Positions 7,692 to 15,965 of a stretch of DNA of 18,017 nucleotides are shown here, piece after piece. Position 1 is the stretch's first letter, and every line of letters starts with the position of its first letter. The DNA lies in assembly GCA_023253295.1 (NCBI GenBank), contig JALRGZ010000095.1:1-18017 (forward strand). The letters run 5' to 3'. The notes under the pieces were generated by a model. The model was not told the DNA's origin. It searched no databases and saw nothing but the letters and a program-made list of their open reading frames with translations. The translations under genes were made by a program, and so were the position numbers. Origin of the DNA: Flavobacterium sp. GTDB lineage: Bacteria > Bacteroidota > Bacteroidia > Flavobacteriales > Flavobacteriaceae.

Positions 7692-8573
7692 CTAATTTGT
7701 TTTGGGCACTAAATTCACAATTGTCTGACTACCATCAGAACCAACTATGGAATATTTTAAAGTAGTTTCGGTAAGCTCAACAAGTCTTACATCCGAGAAT
7801 GAAAAACCAGCTCCATGCGAGGTATAAGCAATATTTGTATGAAGCATTTCTAATCCTCCATTAAGTGAAATTCTGTCATTTGTAGAGTCAGGTGTAAGAG
7901 CAAAACCAAAAGTTCCCATACTTGTAGTTTGCTGCGTACTTCCAGCAACTAGTGAAGTTTGTACCACTTTCACATGATACCCTCCGTCAAGGTCAAAAGT
8001 AACTTCTCCCCAGTTTTTACCTACCTCTATTCCAGACCAACTAGGGTTATCCCCTGGGAAATATTCCCAGTCTCCCTTAACAGTAGTGTTGATATAACCT
8101 GCTCCAGCATACCCTACAGAAGCAAGAGGTGCTATAGTAATTACCCATGTTTTTCCTGCAACACCATTAGTAAGCATTGCCCATCTTGGATCGCTAAATA
8201 AACTTGTATCATTTTCCACAACAGTAACTGTTTTTGAAGAACTTACATAACCACCTTTATCAAAAGCTGAAAAATTAATGTTATAAGTACCTGCAAATGG
8301 AAAAGAAATACTAGTTTCGCCCAAATTAGTATGTCCTAACTCCTTTCCTTCACTATCCGTATAACTCCAATACGGGATAATACCTGGAGTTAAGTTTTTT
8401 AATTTTACAACATTTCCTCCAGGACTAGCTACTAAATCTTGAGTAACTTCAAAATTTAATGTGGACTCCTCCGGAAGTTTTCCCAGAGAATAATTATCCG
8501 GCTCACAAGACGATACTAGTAATCCTGCTACTAATACCAAAAATGACGTGATTATTATATTTATTTTTTTCAT
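7692..8573 (-). CDS. Putative surface glycan-binding lipoprotein with PKD-like domain
   Basis: This is a 293-residue outer-membrane lipoprotein. A hydrophobic signal ends in the lipobox LLVSSC, with lipidated Cys23. Residues about 40-120 form a PKD/Ig-like sandwich (TPGIIPYWSYTDSEGKELG, then FPFAGTYNINFSAFDKGGY and SKTVTVVEND). The C-terminal part (about 138-293) begins with AGKTWVITIAP and is rich in Trp, Gly and Tyr, including GDWEYFPGDNPSWSG near 168-182, as in glycan-binding modules. It follows the SusD gene by 24 nt and ends at a terminator. This is the place where PULs encode SusE/F-like or other surface glycan-binding proteins, which bind the substrate beside the SusCD complex. No catalytic motif is visible. 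The domain layout resembles PKD-containing PUL lipoproteins, but I cannot name a specific family for the C-terminal half. Confidence 0.72.
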   Translation of the reverse strand: MKKINIIITSFLVLVAGLLVSSCEPDNYSLGKLPEESTLNFEVTQDLVASPGGNVVKLKNLTPGIIPYWSYTDSEGKELGHTNLGETSISFPFAGTYNINFSAFDKGGYVSSSKTVTVVENDTSLFSDPRWAMLTNGVAGKTWVITIAPLASVGYAGAGYINTTVKGDWEYFPGDNPSWSGIEVGKNWGEVTFDLDGGYHVKVVQTSLVAGSTQQTTSMGTFGFALTPDSTNDRISLNGGLEMLHTNIAYTSHGAGFSFSDVRLVELTETTLKYSIVGSDGSQTIVNLVPKTN

Positions 8574-8597
8574 TTTTTTAAAAATTTAAGTTATAAA

Positions 8598-10181
8598 CTA
8601 CCAACCTTCATTTTGCATATAAACATTACCCGATAATGTTATTTGCGTATTAGGTATTTGCATCAATCCTTTTGTTTTTATGATATTTGCCGCTGAAATT
8701 GTTAATTGTGTATCAACTCCTCCATTTGGCAAAGTTGTTATTTCAGCAATCTCAGAAGCTGCAGCATTAATTCCTTGTCTCAATAAATCCCAATATCTAA
8801 TACCTTCTAATGCAAATTCTAAATATCTTTCTTTCATAATATTTACTTGATTTACAGGAATAGATGTAAAATTTGCTTTGTAAGCGCGTTGCCTAACCTG
8901 ATCAAAATAAGTTTGAGCATTTGGACTTCCTAATTCTGCAGCCATTAATAAGACATCAGCGTACCTAATAACGGTATAATCTTGAAACTGTCCTATTTGG
9001 AATCCATTACCTCCAAGTGCTGTAGGAGCATCTACAAGATCACCATTTTCATCATAAGCAAGCATCGGTGAATACTTTTTATTATAATAACCTGTATACT
9101 CACGTTGATCACTTATTTTATCAAAAGGGATAGATTCTTCATCAATTCCAATCATTGTAGCAACTCTCCTAGTATCATTACTATTATAAGCATCCCATAA
9201 TTTCGAATTAACCGTAACTCCCCAACCATTTCCATAAGGATAGTATGAAAATTGTCTCATTCCAAACATAACCATCCAAGCATTTCCATCATTGTTACCA
9301 TTATAATCACTTGTGTAGGTATATTTAATAGAGAAAACCACTTCTTTATTATCTTCACCAGCATAATTTGCAACAGAAGCAGCTGGCCAAAGGGTAGCAA
9401 AATCACTTACTAAACCATGACCACTTGATGAAATAACATCTTCTAAATGTGACAAAGCTTGACTTTTACTAACCAATCCTACTAAATCTGACTTACCATA
9501 ATAGCCTGTATAGAATAGATATACTCGCGCTAACAGTGATTTGGCTGCCCATTTAGTAACACGCCCATTATCAACAGTATTATAAGCTACAGATGGTAAA
9601 TTTTCTGTTGCAAACATTAAATCTTCAGCGATAACCTTATAAACATCATCCGGATTTGCTTGTGGAATAATATCCTTTGAAGGTTCTGTTAATAATGGAA
9701 TATGCCCCCATAGTTTAACCATATCAAAATAGAGGTTTGCTCTAATAAATTTAGTTTCTGCTTCATATGTAGCTCTAAGAACATCATCACCTTTCCAGTC
9801 AATTTGATCCATTTTGGTTAAAAACACATTACAACGATATATCGCTTTGTAATATGCTTTCCAATTATCATTAAACATATTAACATCCGCAGGTGAGCGA
9901 CTAATATCAAACTCATCAAGAGCCTGAAAACCAAAGCCATCTGCATTTCCTGTACCTCCAAAACAGTTATCCGATAACACTTCACTAATAAGAGGTATTC
10001 CTAATCCACTTGTAGTGGCTACCTGCATTCCATCATAACAACCTACTAAGGCTGTAAAAGCATCTTCCTTAGTTCTGTAAAAACCTGTTTCAGTTAAATC
10101 AGTTAAGGGTGCCGTATCTAAGCTACAAGAACTTAAAGATAAAAAACCAAAAACCAATATATATAAATATGTATTTTTCAT
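8598..10181 (-). CDS. SusD/RagB-family nutrient-binding outer-membrane lipoprotein
   Basis: This 527-residue protein has a lipoprotein signal with the lipobox SLSSC (Cys19) followed by the typical SusD opening SLDTAPLTDLTETGFYRTKEDA. Central tetratricopeptide-like helices include YKAIYRCNVFLTKMDQI and ETKFIRANLYFDMVKLWG, and the C-terminal part has the hallmark YTVIRYADVLLMAAELG and RYLEFALEGIRYWDLLRQG. By family knowledge it acts as the lid of the SusC channel and binds the glycan at the cell surface. It starts 14 nt after the SusC stop and is followed after 24 nt by the surface lipoprotein gene, so the three form one operon. Length is normal and nothing looks disrupted. Specificity cannot be read from the sequence. 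Confidence 0.96.
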   Translation of the reverse strand: MKNTYLYILVFGFLSLSSCSLDTAPLTDLTETGFYRTKEDAFTALVGCYDGMQVATTSGLGIPLISEVLSDNCFGGTGNADGFGFQALDEFDISRSPADVNMFNDNWKAYYKAIYRCNVFLTKMDQIDWKGDDVLRATYEAETKFIRANLYFDMVKLWGHIPLLTEPSKDIIPQANPDDVYKVIAEDLMFATENLPSVAYNTVDNGRVTKWAAKSLLARVYLFYTGYYGKSDLVGLVSKSQALSHLEDVISSSGHGLVSDFATLWPAASVANYAGEDNKEVVFSIKYTYTSDYNGNNDGNAWMVMFGMRQFSYYPYGNGWGVTVNSKLWDAYNSNDTRRVATMIGIDEESIPFDKISDQREYTGYYNKKYSPMLAYDENGDLVDAPTALGGNGFQIGQFQDYTVIRYADVLLMAAELGSPNAQTYFDQVRQRAYKANFTSIPVNQVNIMKERYLEFALEGIRYWDLLRQGINAAASEIAEITTLPNGGVDTQLTISAANIIKTKGLMQIPNTQITLSGNVYMQNEGW

Positions 10182-10195
10182 ATTCTTTTTTTTTT

Positions 10196-13100
10196 TTAAA
10201 GTTTAACATTTAATCCCATCATGAAAGTTATTGGTCTAGGGTAATATCCTAAATCAACTCCTGATGAAAAACGATTACCAAACCCTATCTCAGGATCCAT
10301 ACCATTATATTTAGTAAATGTATGTAAGTTTAATACTGAAAAATATATTCTAAATTGGCTTGCGAAAAAAGGTTTACTCATCTCTAACTTAGCAAAATCA
10401 AATCCTAAAGTAACATTGTTCAATCTTAAAAAATCTCCATCTTGAACATAAAGATCTGAGAATCTTGCAAAATTTCTTCCGTCATCTGTAATTCTAGGAA
10501 TTCTATTTGAAGTCCCTTCACCATGCCATCTGTCCAATATTGCAGTTGTATAGTTCCCAAATCCTCCCGGACCTCTATAGGATTGTACAATTTGATTTCC
10601 AGCTACACCATTTGCTGATATTAAAAAATCAAATGCTTTATAATTTCCTGATAAAGAGAAACCATAGGTAAAATCAGGATTAGGATTTCCAATCATAGTA
10701 TTGTCATTATCATCAATTTTACCATCATTATTTATATCTTGGTAAATAACATCTCCCGGAGCAGCATTGGGTTGAGCACCATAATCATCTATTTGTTGTT
10801 GGTTTTGAAATACTCCTGCTGTCTTATAGCCCCAAAAATAACCTACAGGCAATCCATCTTGAGCCCTGTAAAATTCAGGTGCATTTGCAAATAATTCGTT
10901 TGTATCTCCATGAATAAGCCCGTCAGAAGTTGGTATATGACCAACCTTATTTTTATTGAATGAACCATTTGCTGAAATATTGTAATTAAAATTACCTATA
11001 GAGCTTTTATAATCTAATGCCAGTTCTACACCTTTATTAGTTACATCACCTCCGTTAATATAAGGTGGCTCTGCTCCTGCTGTTGCAATAATAGGAACTT
11101 TAATTAACCAACCTTTGTTGATTTTATTATACCAATCAAAAGTAACACCTAATGTATTATTAAGTAATCTTGCATCAAAACCAATATTAGTCTGTTCTGA
11201 AGTTTCCCAGGTTAAATCAGGATTGCCAAATCTGTCCGGATAGGCTCCTGGTGTCAACGAACCTTCAACATTACCAAAAGTGTAATTAGTTGTTGAAGCT
11301 TTTACAGTTGTCAAATACTCATAATTCCCAGCGTTTTGGTTACCTACTTGTCCCCAACTCAACCTTAATTTAAAGAAGTCAATAATTTTTGAATTCTTTA
11401 AAAACTCTTCATTAGTTGCTATCCAACCTGCAGAAACAGACGGAAAATACCCCCATTGATGTCCTGATCCAAAGGTAGAAGACCCATCGGCTCTTAAAGT
11501 AGCATTTATTAAATAAGTTTCATTAAAATTATAATTAAATCTACTAAAATAAGACATTTTATTTCTTTCACTTTTACCTCCCCCTATATTAATTAATGCT
11601 GCATCATCTTTATTAGTCGTGTTATTAAGCCAAGCATGTTCTAAATCAGAATAAATATAATTTCTATTACTTCCATTAATATACGTATCATCATGTACTA
11701 TCGAAGACGATCCTATCATGGCTTCAAAATGATGATTTTCTTTTACATTAAATTTATAGGTTAATAAATTATCCCAATTCAAAGTTTTTCCTTTATTCAT
11801 ACTTTGGGATACTCCGTCTCTTGTAGTAAAGTTATAAATAGACAAACGGTATATAGAACTATAAGAATGACTTTCACCTGCATTATAATCCAAACCTAAG
11901 GTAGTTTTAAATGTCAACCCTTTGATAGGCTCAATTTCTAAATATACACTACCAAACAATTTTTGACTATTGCTTTCATTATTGCTTCCATATAAAGCTG
12001 AAGCATAAGGGTTTGAAAAACCAGACAACCAAGGCTCACTATGCCCCGTAGTATCATAAAAGTCTCCATTTTCATCATACATAGGCAATAATGGACTTGC
12101 ACTAAATGCACTTCTTAATGTGTTATTGTATTGACCTCCAACGGCAATACCATTATTCTTAACATAAGTAAAGCTTAAATTCTCACCTATAGTAACAACA
12201 TCTTTATATAATTTGTGTTCCGAATTAAATCTAAAACCAAAACGTTCGTAATTTGATAAATCTTTACCCCCTACAACACCTTCCTGTCCTAAATAAGATA
12301 ATCCTCCTGAATAAACCGAACTTTCAGAACCTCCTGAAAAACCCAAATTAGTGTTTTTAGTTGGTGCATTATCAACAAACATTTTATCCATCCAATTAGT
12401 TCCATTACCTAAAGCAGTTATTTGAGCATTTGTAAAATAGGGTGCTTTCCCTGAATTAACAGCTGATTCATTTATGATAGTCGCATATTCTTTAGCATTC
12501 AATAAGTCAACTTTTCTTGCAACTGATTGTAATCCATAATATTGATCAAATGTAATCTGACCAGCTTTTCCTTTCTTTCCTTTCTTTGTAGTAATTAAAA
12601 CAACACCATTGGAAGATTGAGCCCCATAAATAGCTGCTGAAGCTGCATCCTTTAAAACAGATACAGACTCTATATCCGAATTACTCAAATAAGAAACATC
12701 ACCAGTTATAATTCCATCAACAACGTATAGTGGTGAAATATCACCAATACTTCCTATACCTCTGATAACAAATTTCATACCTGATCCTGGCTGACCTGAA
12801 GTTGATGTTATTTGGACACCTGGAGTTTGTCCTTGTAGTGCTTGTAATACATTAACTGTGTTTCTGTTTTCAAGATCTTCACCCTTAACCTGAAGATTAG
12901 ATCCGGTAACAAGTGCTTTCTTTTGAGTTCCATAACCTATCACCACAATCTCATCTAAAGAAGCTATATCTTCTTTTAACGTTATACCAATAGTAGCCTG
13001 ACCATTTACAGCTACTTCTTGAGTAGTAAAACCAATAAAAGTAACCACCAAAACAGCATTTTTGCTGGAAACATTTAACGTGAATTTACCATCAAAATCT

Positions 13101-13369
13101 GTTTGAGCACCGTTATTTGTACCCTTTTCTATAATACTGGCACCAGGTAAAGGTTGTCCATTACTATCTAACACTGTACCTTTTACCGTAAACTGCTGCA
13201 GTATATTATTCTGAGGAGTATTAGATTCTATATCTAATGTTGCTGAATAAAGATTTTTTGGTTGTAAGATAAAAATGCTAATAAAAAGAAATACGGCATT
13301 AAGCTTCGTCTTTAAGTCAAATTTTAAAACCTGATGACTACGGTTTCTTTTTTTGAGAAGTTTTTTCAT
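10196..13369 (-). CDS. SusC/RagA-family TonB-dependent outer-membrane transporter
   Basis: This 1057-residue protein has a long N-terminal signal region (basic residues 1-25, hydrophobic 25-36). A carboxypeptidase-regulatory-like domain follows at about 61-135 (VKGTVLDSNGQPLPGASI). The SusC signature DEIVVIGYGTQKK is at 139-151, and the plug domain (about 150-262) has VLQALQGQTPGVQI, FVIRGIGS, LYVVDGI and VSVLKDAASAAIYG. The remaining 790 residues form the 22-strand barrel. It imports oligosaccharides in complex with the SusD partner encoded next. There is no STN (secretin/TonB short N-terminal) domain before the regulatory-like domain, so it does not look like an ECF-sigma/anti-sigma signalling receptor; control is more likely by a hybrid two-component or other DNA-binding regulator encoded elsewhere. 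It is the first gene of the operon, preceded by a long leader. Confidence 0.96.
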   Translation of the reverse strand: MKKLLKKRNRSHQVLKFDLKTKLNAVFLFISIFILQPKNLYSATLDIESNTPQNNILQQFTVKGTVLDSNGQPLPGASIIEKGTNNGAQTDFDGKFTLNVSSKNAVLVVTFIGFTTQEVAVNGQATIGITLKEDIASLDEIVVIGYGTQKKALVTGSNLQVKGEDLENRNTVNVLQALQGQTPGVQITSTSGQPGSGMKFVIRGIGSIGDISPLYVVDGIITGDVSYLSNSDIESVSVLKDAASAAIYGAQSSNGVVLITTKKGKKGKAGQITFDQYYGLQSVARKVDLLNAKEYATIINESAVNSGKAPYFTNAQITALGNGTNWMDKMFVDNAPTKNTNLGFSGGSESSVYSGGLSYLGQEGVVGGKDLSNYERFGFRFNSEHKLYKDVVTIGENLSFTYVKNNGIAVGGQYNNTLRSAFSASPLLPMYDENGDFYDTTGHSEPWLSGFSNPYASALYGSNNESNSQKLFGSVYLEIEPIKGLTFKTTLGLDYNAGESHSYSSIYRLSIYNFTTRDGVSQSMNKGKTLNWDNLLTYKFNVKENHHFEAMIGSSSIVHDDTYINGSNRNYIYSDLEHAWLNNTTNKDDAALINIGGGKSERNKMSYFSRFNYNFNETYLINATLRADGSSTFGSGHQWGYFPSVSAGWIATNEEFLKNSKIIDFFKLRLSWGQVGNQNAGNYEYLTTVKASTTNYTFGNVEGSLTPGAYPDRFGNPDLTWETSEQTNIGFDARLLNNTLGVTFDWYNKINKGWLIKVPIIATAGAEPPYINGGDVTNKGVELALDYKSSIGNFNYNISANGSFNKNKVGHIPTSDGLIHGDTNELFANAPEFYRAQDGLPVGYFWGYKTAGVFQNQQQIDDYGAQPNAAPGDVIYQDINNDGKIDDNDNTMIGNPNPDFTYGFSLSGNYKAFDFLISANGVAGNQIVQSYRGPGGFGNYTTAILDRWHGEGTSNRIPRITDDGRNFARFSDLYVQDGDFLRLNNVTLGFDFAKLEMSKPFFASQFRIYFSVLNLHTFTKYNGMDPEIGFGNRFSSGVDLGYYPRPITFMMGLNVKL

Positions 13370-13720
13370 AATTTTTAATAATTAATTAGTATTAGTTGGT
13401 TTAGTTTACACATCTTAAATAAATTGGATTATTTCTAACTCCCTTTATTGATAGTTTTAAGACATGTGTGGTTAATTTACTTTTGTCTTCTTTTATATCA
13501 TAGGCAAACTGTTTTGGGTTTATTTGTTAATTATTGAATACATTGTATAAGCCAAACTAATATTTACAGCTTCATTTTGTTAACACCAGAAAAAACGATT
13601 TGAAATTCAATTTTTAAAAAATTATCAACTTTAAATCTTTTTATTTATGAAATCACGAATTAATAATTATTTTTTTTATTAATAACAACAAATTAATAAA
13701 CACTAAATTATGAATTCAAA

Positions 13721-13768
13721 CAAATTTAAACAGGTCGATATGTATTCTAAATAGGTTCCAAATGTATT
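13721..13768 (-). promoter_or_regulatory. susC promoter candidate: -7 box TAAATTTG with an upstream 21-nt direct repeat
   Basis: Plus-strand CAAATTTA (13721-13728) is TAAATTTG on the minus strand, a perfect TAnnTTTG -7 box. No TTG lies at the expected -33 distance. Instead an imperfect direct repeat begins at the box: TAAACAGGT (13727) and TAAATAGGT (13748), 21 nt apart, each followed by ATGTATT (13740-13746 and 13762-13768). This layout fits a promoter that needs an activator bound at the -35 region. An alternative is TTTG-N16-TACATTTG (13786-13759), whose -7 box overlaps the second repeat. Confidence 0.4.
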
Positions 13769-13972
13769 ATTTTAAGAAAAGACAAATCAGTCATTTAGTT
13801 TTTATTAAGAACTGCAATTGAATTTTAAAAAAAAGAGGAAGTACTTTGTACGAAACATAGAGATATTAAGATATCTAATTTCGATAAAAAATAAAAAATT
13901 TAACTTCGATAAAAACGATAAAATCTTAAACAAGGAAAGAGGTAAAATCTTTCCGCAACTTCCTATAAACAC

Positions 13973-14014
13973 AAATAAAAAAAGCAATAGTAAACAAGAG
14001 CTTACTACTGCTTT
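13973..14014 (-). terminator. Intrinsic terminator downstream of the sugar symporter gene
   Basis: The arms aaagcaatagtaa (13981-13993) and ttactactgcttt (14002-14014) form a 13-bp stem on the minus strand with one G-U pair and an 8-nt loop. It is followed by a T-rich tract ending TTTTATTT (13980-13973). It lies about 90 nt past the symporter stop and should separate that gene from susC. Confidence 0.8.
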
Positions 14015-14101
14015 AAAAAGTAACAGTATTATTAAAAGTCTGATTAAATTTCAGTTATTATATAACGGGATAAATTGAACTAAAATTTAATTTTTTGTAT
14101 C

Positions 14102-15790
14102 CTACCAAAATACTGAATACAAGGCAACCAAAACCCCAACTATAATAAGACTACCTGCTAAAAATCCATTATTGACTTTAAACATAGTAGTATCCACTTC
14201 CAGACCTTTTACTTTGATTTGTCTTTTAGCATCATATAAACTAATTACAATCATCAATAAAACACAAATAACAAATACAAATCCCATTCTGTCCAAAAAC
14301 GGAATTTCATAAAGCATCGCTTTATCTGATTGTTCTACTAAGGTTGCGAATCCGATAGTATTTAAAAATTCTAAGTCCACAAATTGTGGTAAAAACTTAA
14401 ATATCACAGACAAAATAAAACCGCCAATTGTAGCAAACATAGCTGCATTAGAACTTGTTTTTTTCCAGAAAAAACCTAAAATAAACATCGCAAAAATTCC
14501 GGGACTCACAAAACCTGTATATTCCTGAATAAACTCAAAACCACCTTTTTTGTCAATCCCTAAAAAAGGAGCAATCATAACGGCTATAAGCATAGAAATC
14601 AGTACTGTCATTTTACCTATCTGTACCATTCTCTTTTCGGTAGCATCTGGTTGAATTTTTTTCTTAAAAATATCAAGTGTAAAAATAGTAGAGATACTAT
14701 TTACTTTTCCTGCTAATGAAGCTACTACTGCAGCAGTTAAAGCCGCAAATGATAATCCTTTTAATCCTGTTGGTAATAAATTCAACAATACAGGATAAGC
14801 TCTGTCAGGGTTTAAAGCACCATCTGCTCCAAGCATTTCAGTTTGTAATCCTCCTTTCATGTGGATGATAAAAGCAGCAATACCCGGCAAAACTACAATT
14901 ACAGGCATTAATAATTTTAAGAAAGCAGCAAACAAGATTCCACCACGAGCTGTTTTTAAATCAGCTCCCAATGCTCTTTGTGTAATGTATTGATTACACC
15001 CCCAATAATTCAAATTCACAATCCACATTCCTCCCAGTAATACCGTTAATCCAGGTAATGAAGGGAAATTAGCATTATCTTTTTTGAAAATCATGTGAAA
15101 ATGGTCACCGGATTGATTCATCATGTAATTAAACCCATCTACAATTCCATGCTGACCATTTAAGTCGGCTACCTTATCTAAAGCCAAATAAGTGGTTACT
15201 AAACCTCCAAAAATTAAAAACACCACCTGAATTACATCGGTATATCCAATAACTTTCATTCCGCCCAATGCAATGATAATGGCAAAAATAGCCAAAGCAT
15301 ACATACATAAGTCTACATTAATACCTGAAATTCCATTGATGGCTAATGCCCCCAAATAAAGTATAGAAGTTAAATTTACAATGACGTAAAGCAACAGCCA
15401 GAATACAGCCATAATCATGGCTACATTTTCATTATATCGCTCACTTAAAAATTGCGGCATGGTATAAATCTTGTTTTTTAAATAGACAGGAATAAAAAAG
15501 ACCGCTACAATAATTAATGTTAATGCTGCCATCCATTCGTAGGTTGCAATGGCCAATCCCATTTTGAAACCGTTTCCTGACATGGCAATAAACTGTTCCG
15601 AAGAAATATTGGAAGCAATTAATGAGGTTCCAATTGCCCACCATGTCAAAGAGCCTTCTGCTAAAAAATAATCATGAGAAGCTGATATACTTGCTTTTTT
15701 CTTCTTTCTATGAATATAAAATCCATATCCTGCAACAAGGAAAAAATAAAATAAGAAAACCAGATAATCATATAACTGTAATGAATTCAT
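14102..15790 (-). CDS. Sodium/sugar symporter, SSS family (vSGLT-like)
   Basis: This 562-residue inner-membrane protein has about 14 hydrophobic segments and belongs to the solute:sodium symporter family. It resembles the Vibrio galactose transporter vSGLT: NISSEQFIAMSG (61-72), ATYEWMAA (82-89), and NLNYWGCNQYITQRAL (259-274) followed by AAFLKL (288-293). Asn61, Gln66, Glu85, Asn259, Tyr262 and Lys292 fall where vSGLT has its sugar-binding and gate residues, as I recall them, so a sugar rather than an amino acid or organic acid is the likely substrate. In this context it would bring rhamnose, arabinose, xylose or another released monosaccharide from the periplasm into the cell. The gene is downstream of the GH43 gene by 175 nt on the same strand and ends before a strong terminator. 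The start is the ATG at 15790; no Shine-Dalgarno is visible, as usual in this phylum. Confidence 0.92.
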   Translation of the reverse strand: MNSLQLYDYLVFLFYFFLVAGYGFYIHRKKKKASISASHDYFLAEGSLTWWAIGTSLIASNISSEQFIAMSGNGFKMGLAIATYEWMAALTLIIVAVFFIPVYLKNKIYTMPQFLSERYNENVAMIMAVFWLLLYVIVNLTSILYLGALAINGISGINVDLCMYALAIFAIIIALGGMKVIGYTDVIQVVFLIFGGLVTTYLALDKVADLNGQHGIVDGFNYMMNQSGDHFHMIFKKDNANFPSLPGLTVLLGGMWIVNLNYWGCNQYITQRALGADLKTARGGILFAAFLKLLMPVIVVLPGIAAFIIHMKGGLQTEMLGADGALNPDRAYPVLLNLLPTGLKGLSFAALTAAVVASLAGKVNSISTIFTLDIFKKKIQPDATEKRMVQIGKMTVLISMLIAVMIAPFLGIDKKGGFEFIQEYTGFVSPGIFAMFILGFFWKKTSSNAAMFATIGGFILSVIFKFLPQFVDLEFLNTIGFATLVEQSDKAMLYEIPFLDRMGFVFVICVLLMIVISLYDAKRQIKVKGLEVDTTMFKVNNGFLAGSLIIVGVLVALYSVFW

Positions 15791-15862
15791 GTTGTTTGGT
15801 ATTTGTTTGTTAATAGTTAAAAAATTGTTTTTATTATTATTTTAATCCTGTTTAAAATTCAT

Positions 15863-15870
15863 CAAAATTA
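15863..15870 (-). promoter_or_regulatory. Possible -7 box (TAATTTTG) upstream of the symporter
   Basis: The minus strand reads TAATTTTG about 75 nt upstream of the symporter ATG, matching TAnnTTTG, but no TTG lies 17-23 nt upstream. Such 8-mers occur by chance in AT-rich DNA. The symporter may instead be read through from the GH43 gene, since I see no convincing terminator between them. Confidence 0.22.
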
Positions 15871-15965
15871 ATTTCCAAAAACAAAAGAAGGTGACTTTTA
15901 TGGATTTTCAAGAAATTTATTTTTAGACTTCTTTTTAATATAATATTAAACAGACATTAATTATC

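Larger units (their letters stand above)
13370..14101. other. 732-bp intergenic region: susC leader, promoter and symporter terminator
   Basis: The region is very AT-rich. It contains the symporter terminator (13971-14014) and the susC promoter candidate with its direct repeats (13721-13768). Between that promoter and the susC start lies an apparent leader of about 345 nt (13370-13714) with T- and A-runs and no clear stem. An 86-codon frame at 13818-14078 on the plus strand is Lys/Asn/Ile-rich and runs through the terminator, so I do not treat it as a gene. Confidence 0.6.

Noticed and set aside
13934..13954. Short hairpin ggaaaga/tctttcc as a terminator
   Set aside because: Only 7 bp with no T-run on either side, and a much better terminator lies 30 nt away.
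13818..14078. Plus-strand 86-codon frame in the susC-symporter spacer
   Set aside because: Low-complexity Lys/Asn/Ile composition, no homology recognised, and it runs through a strong minus-strand terminator; AT-rich chance frame.
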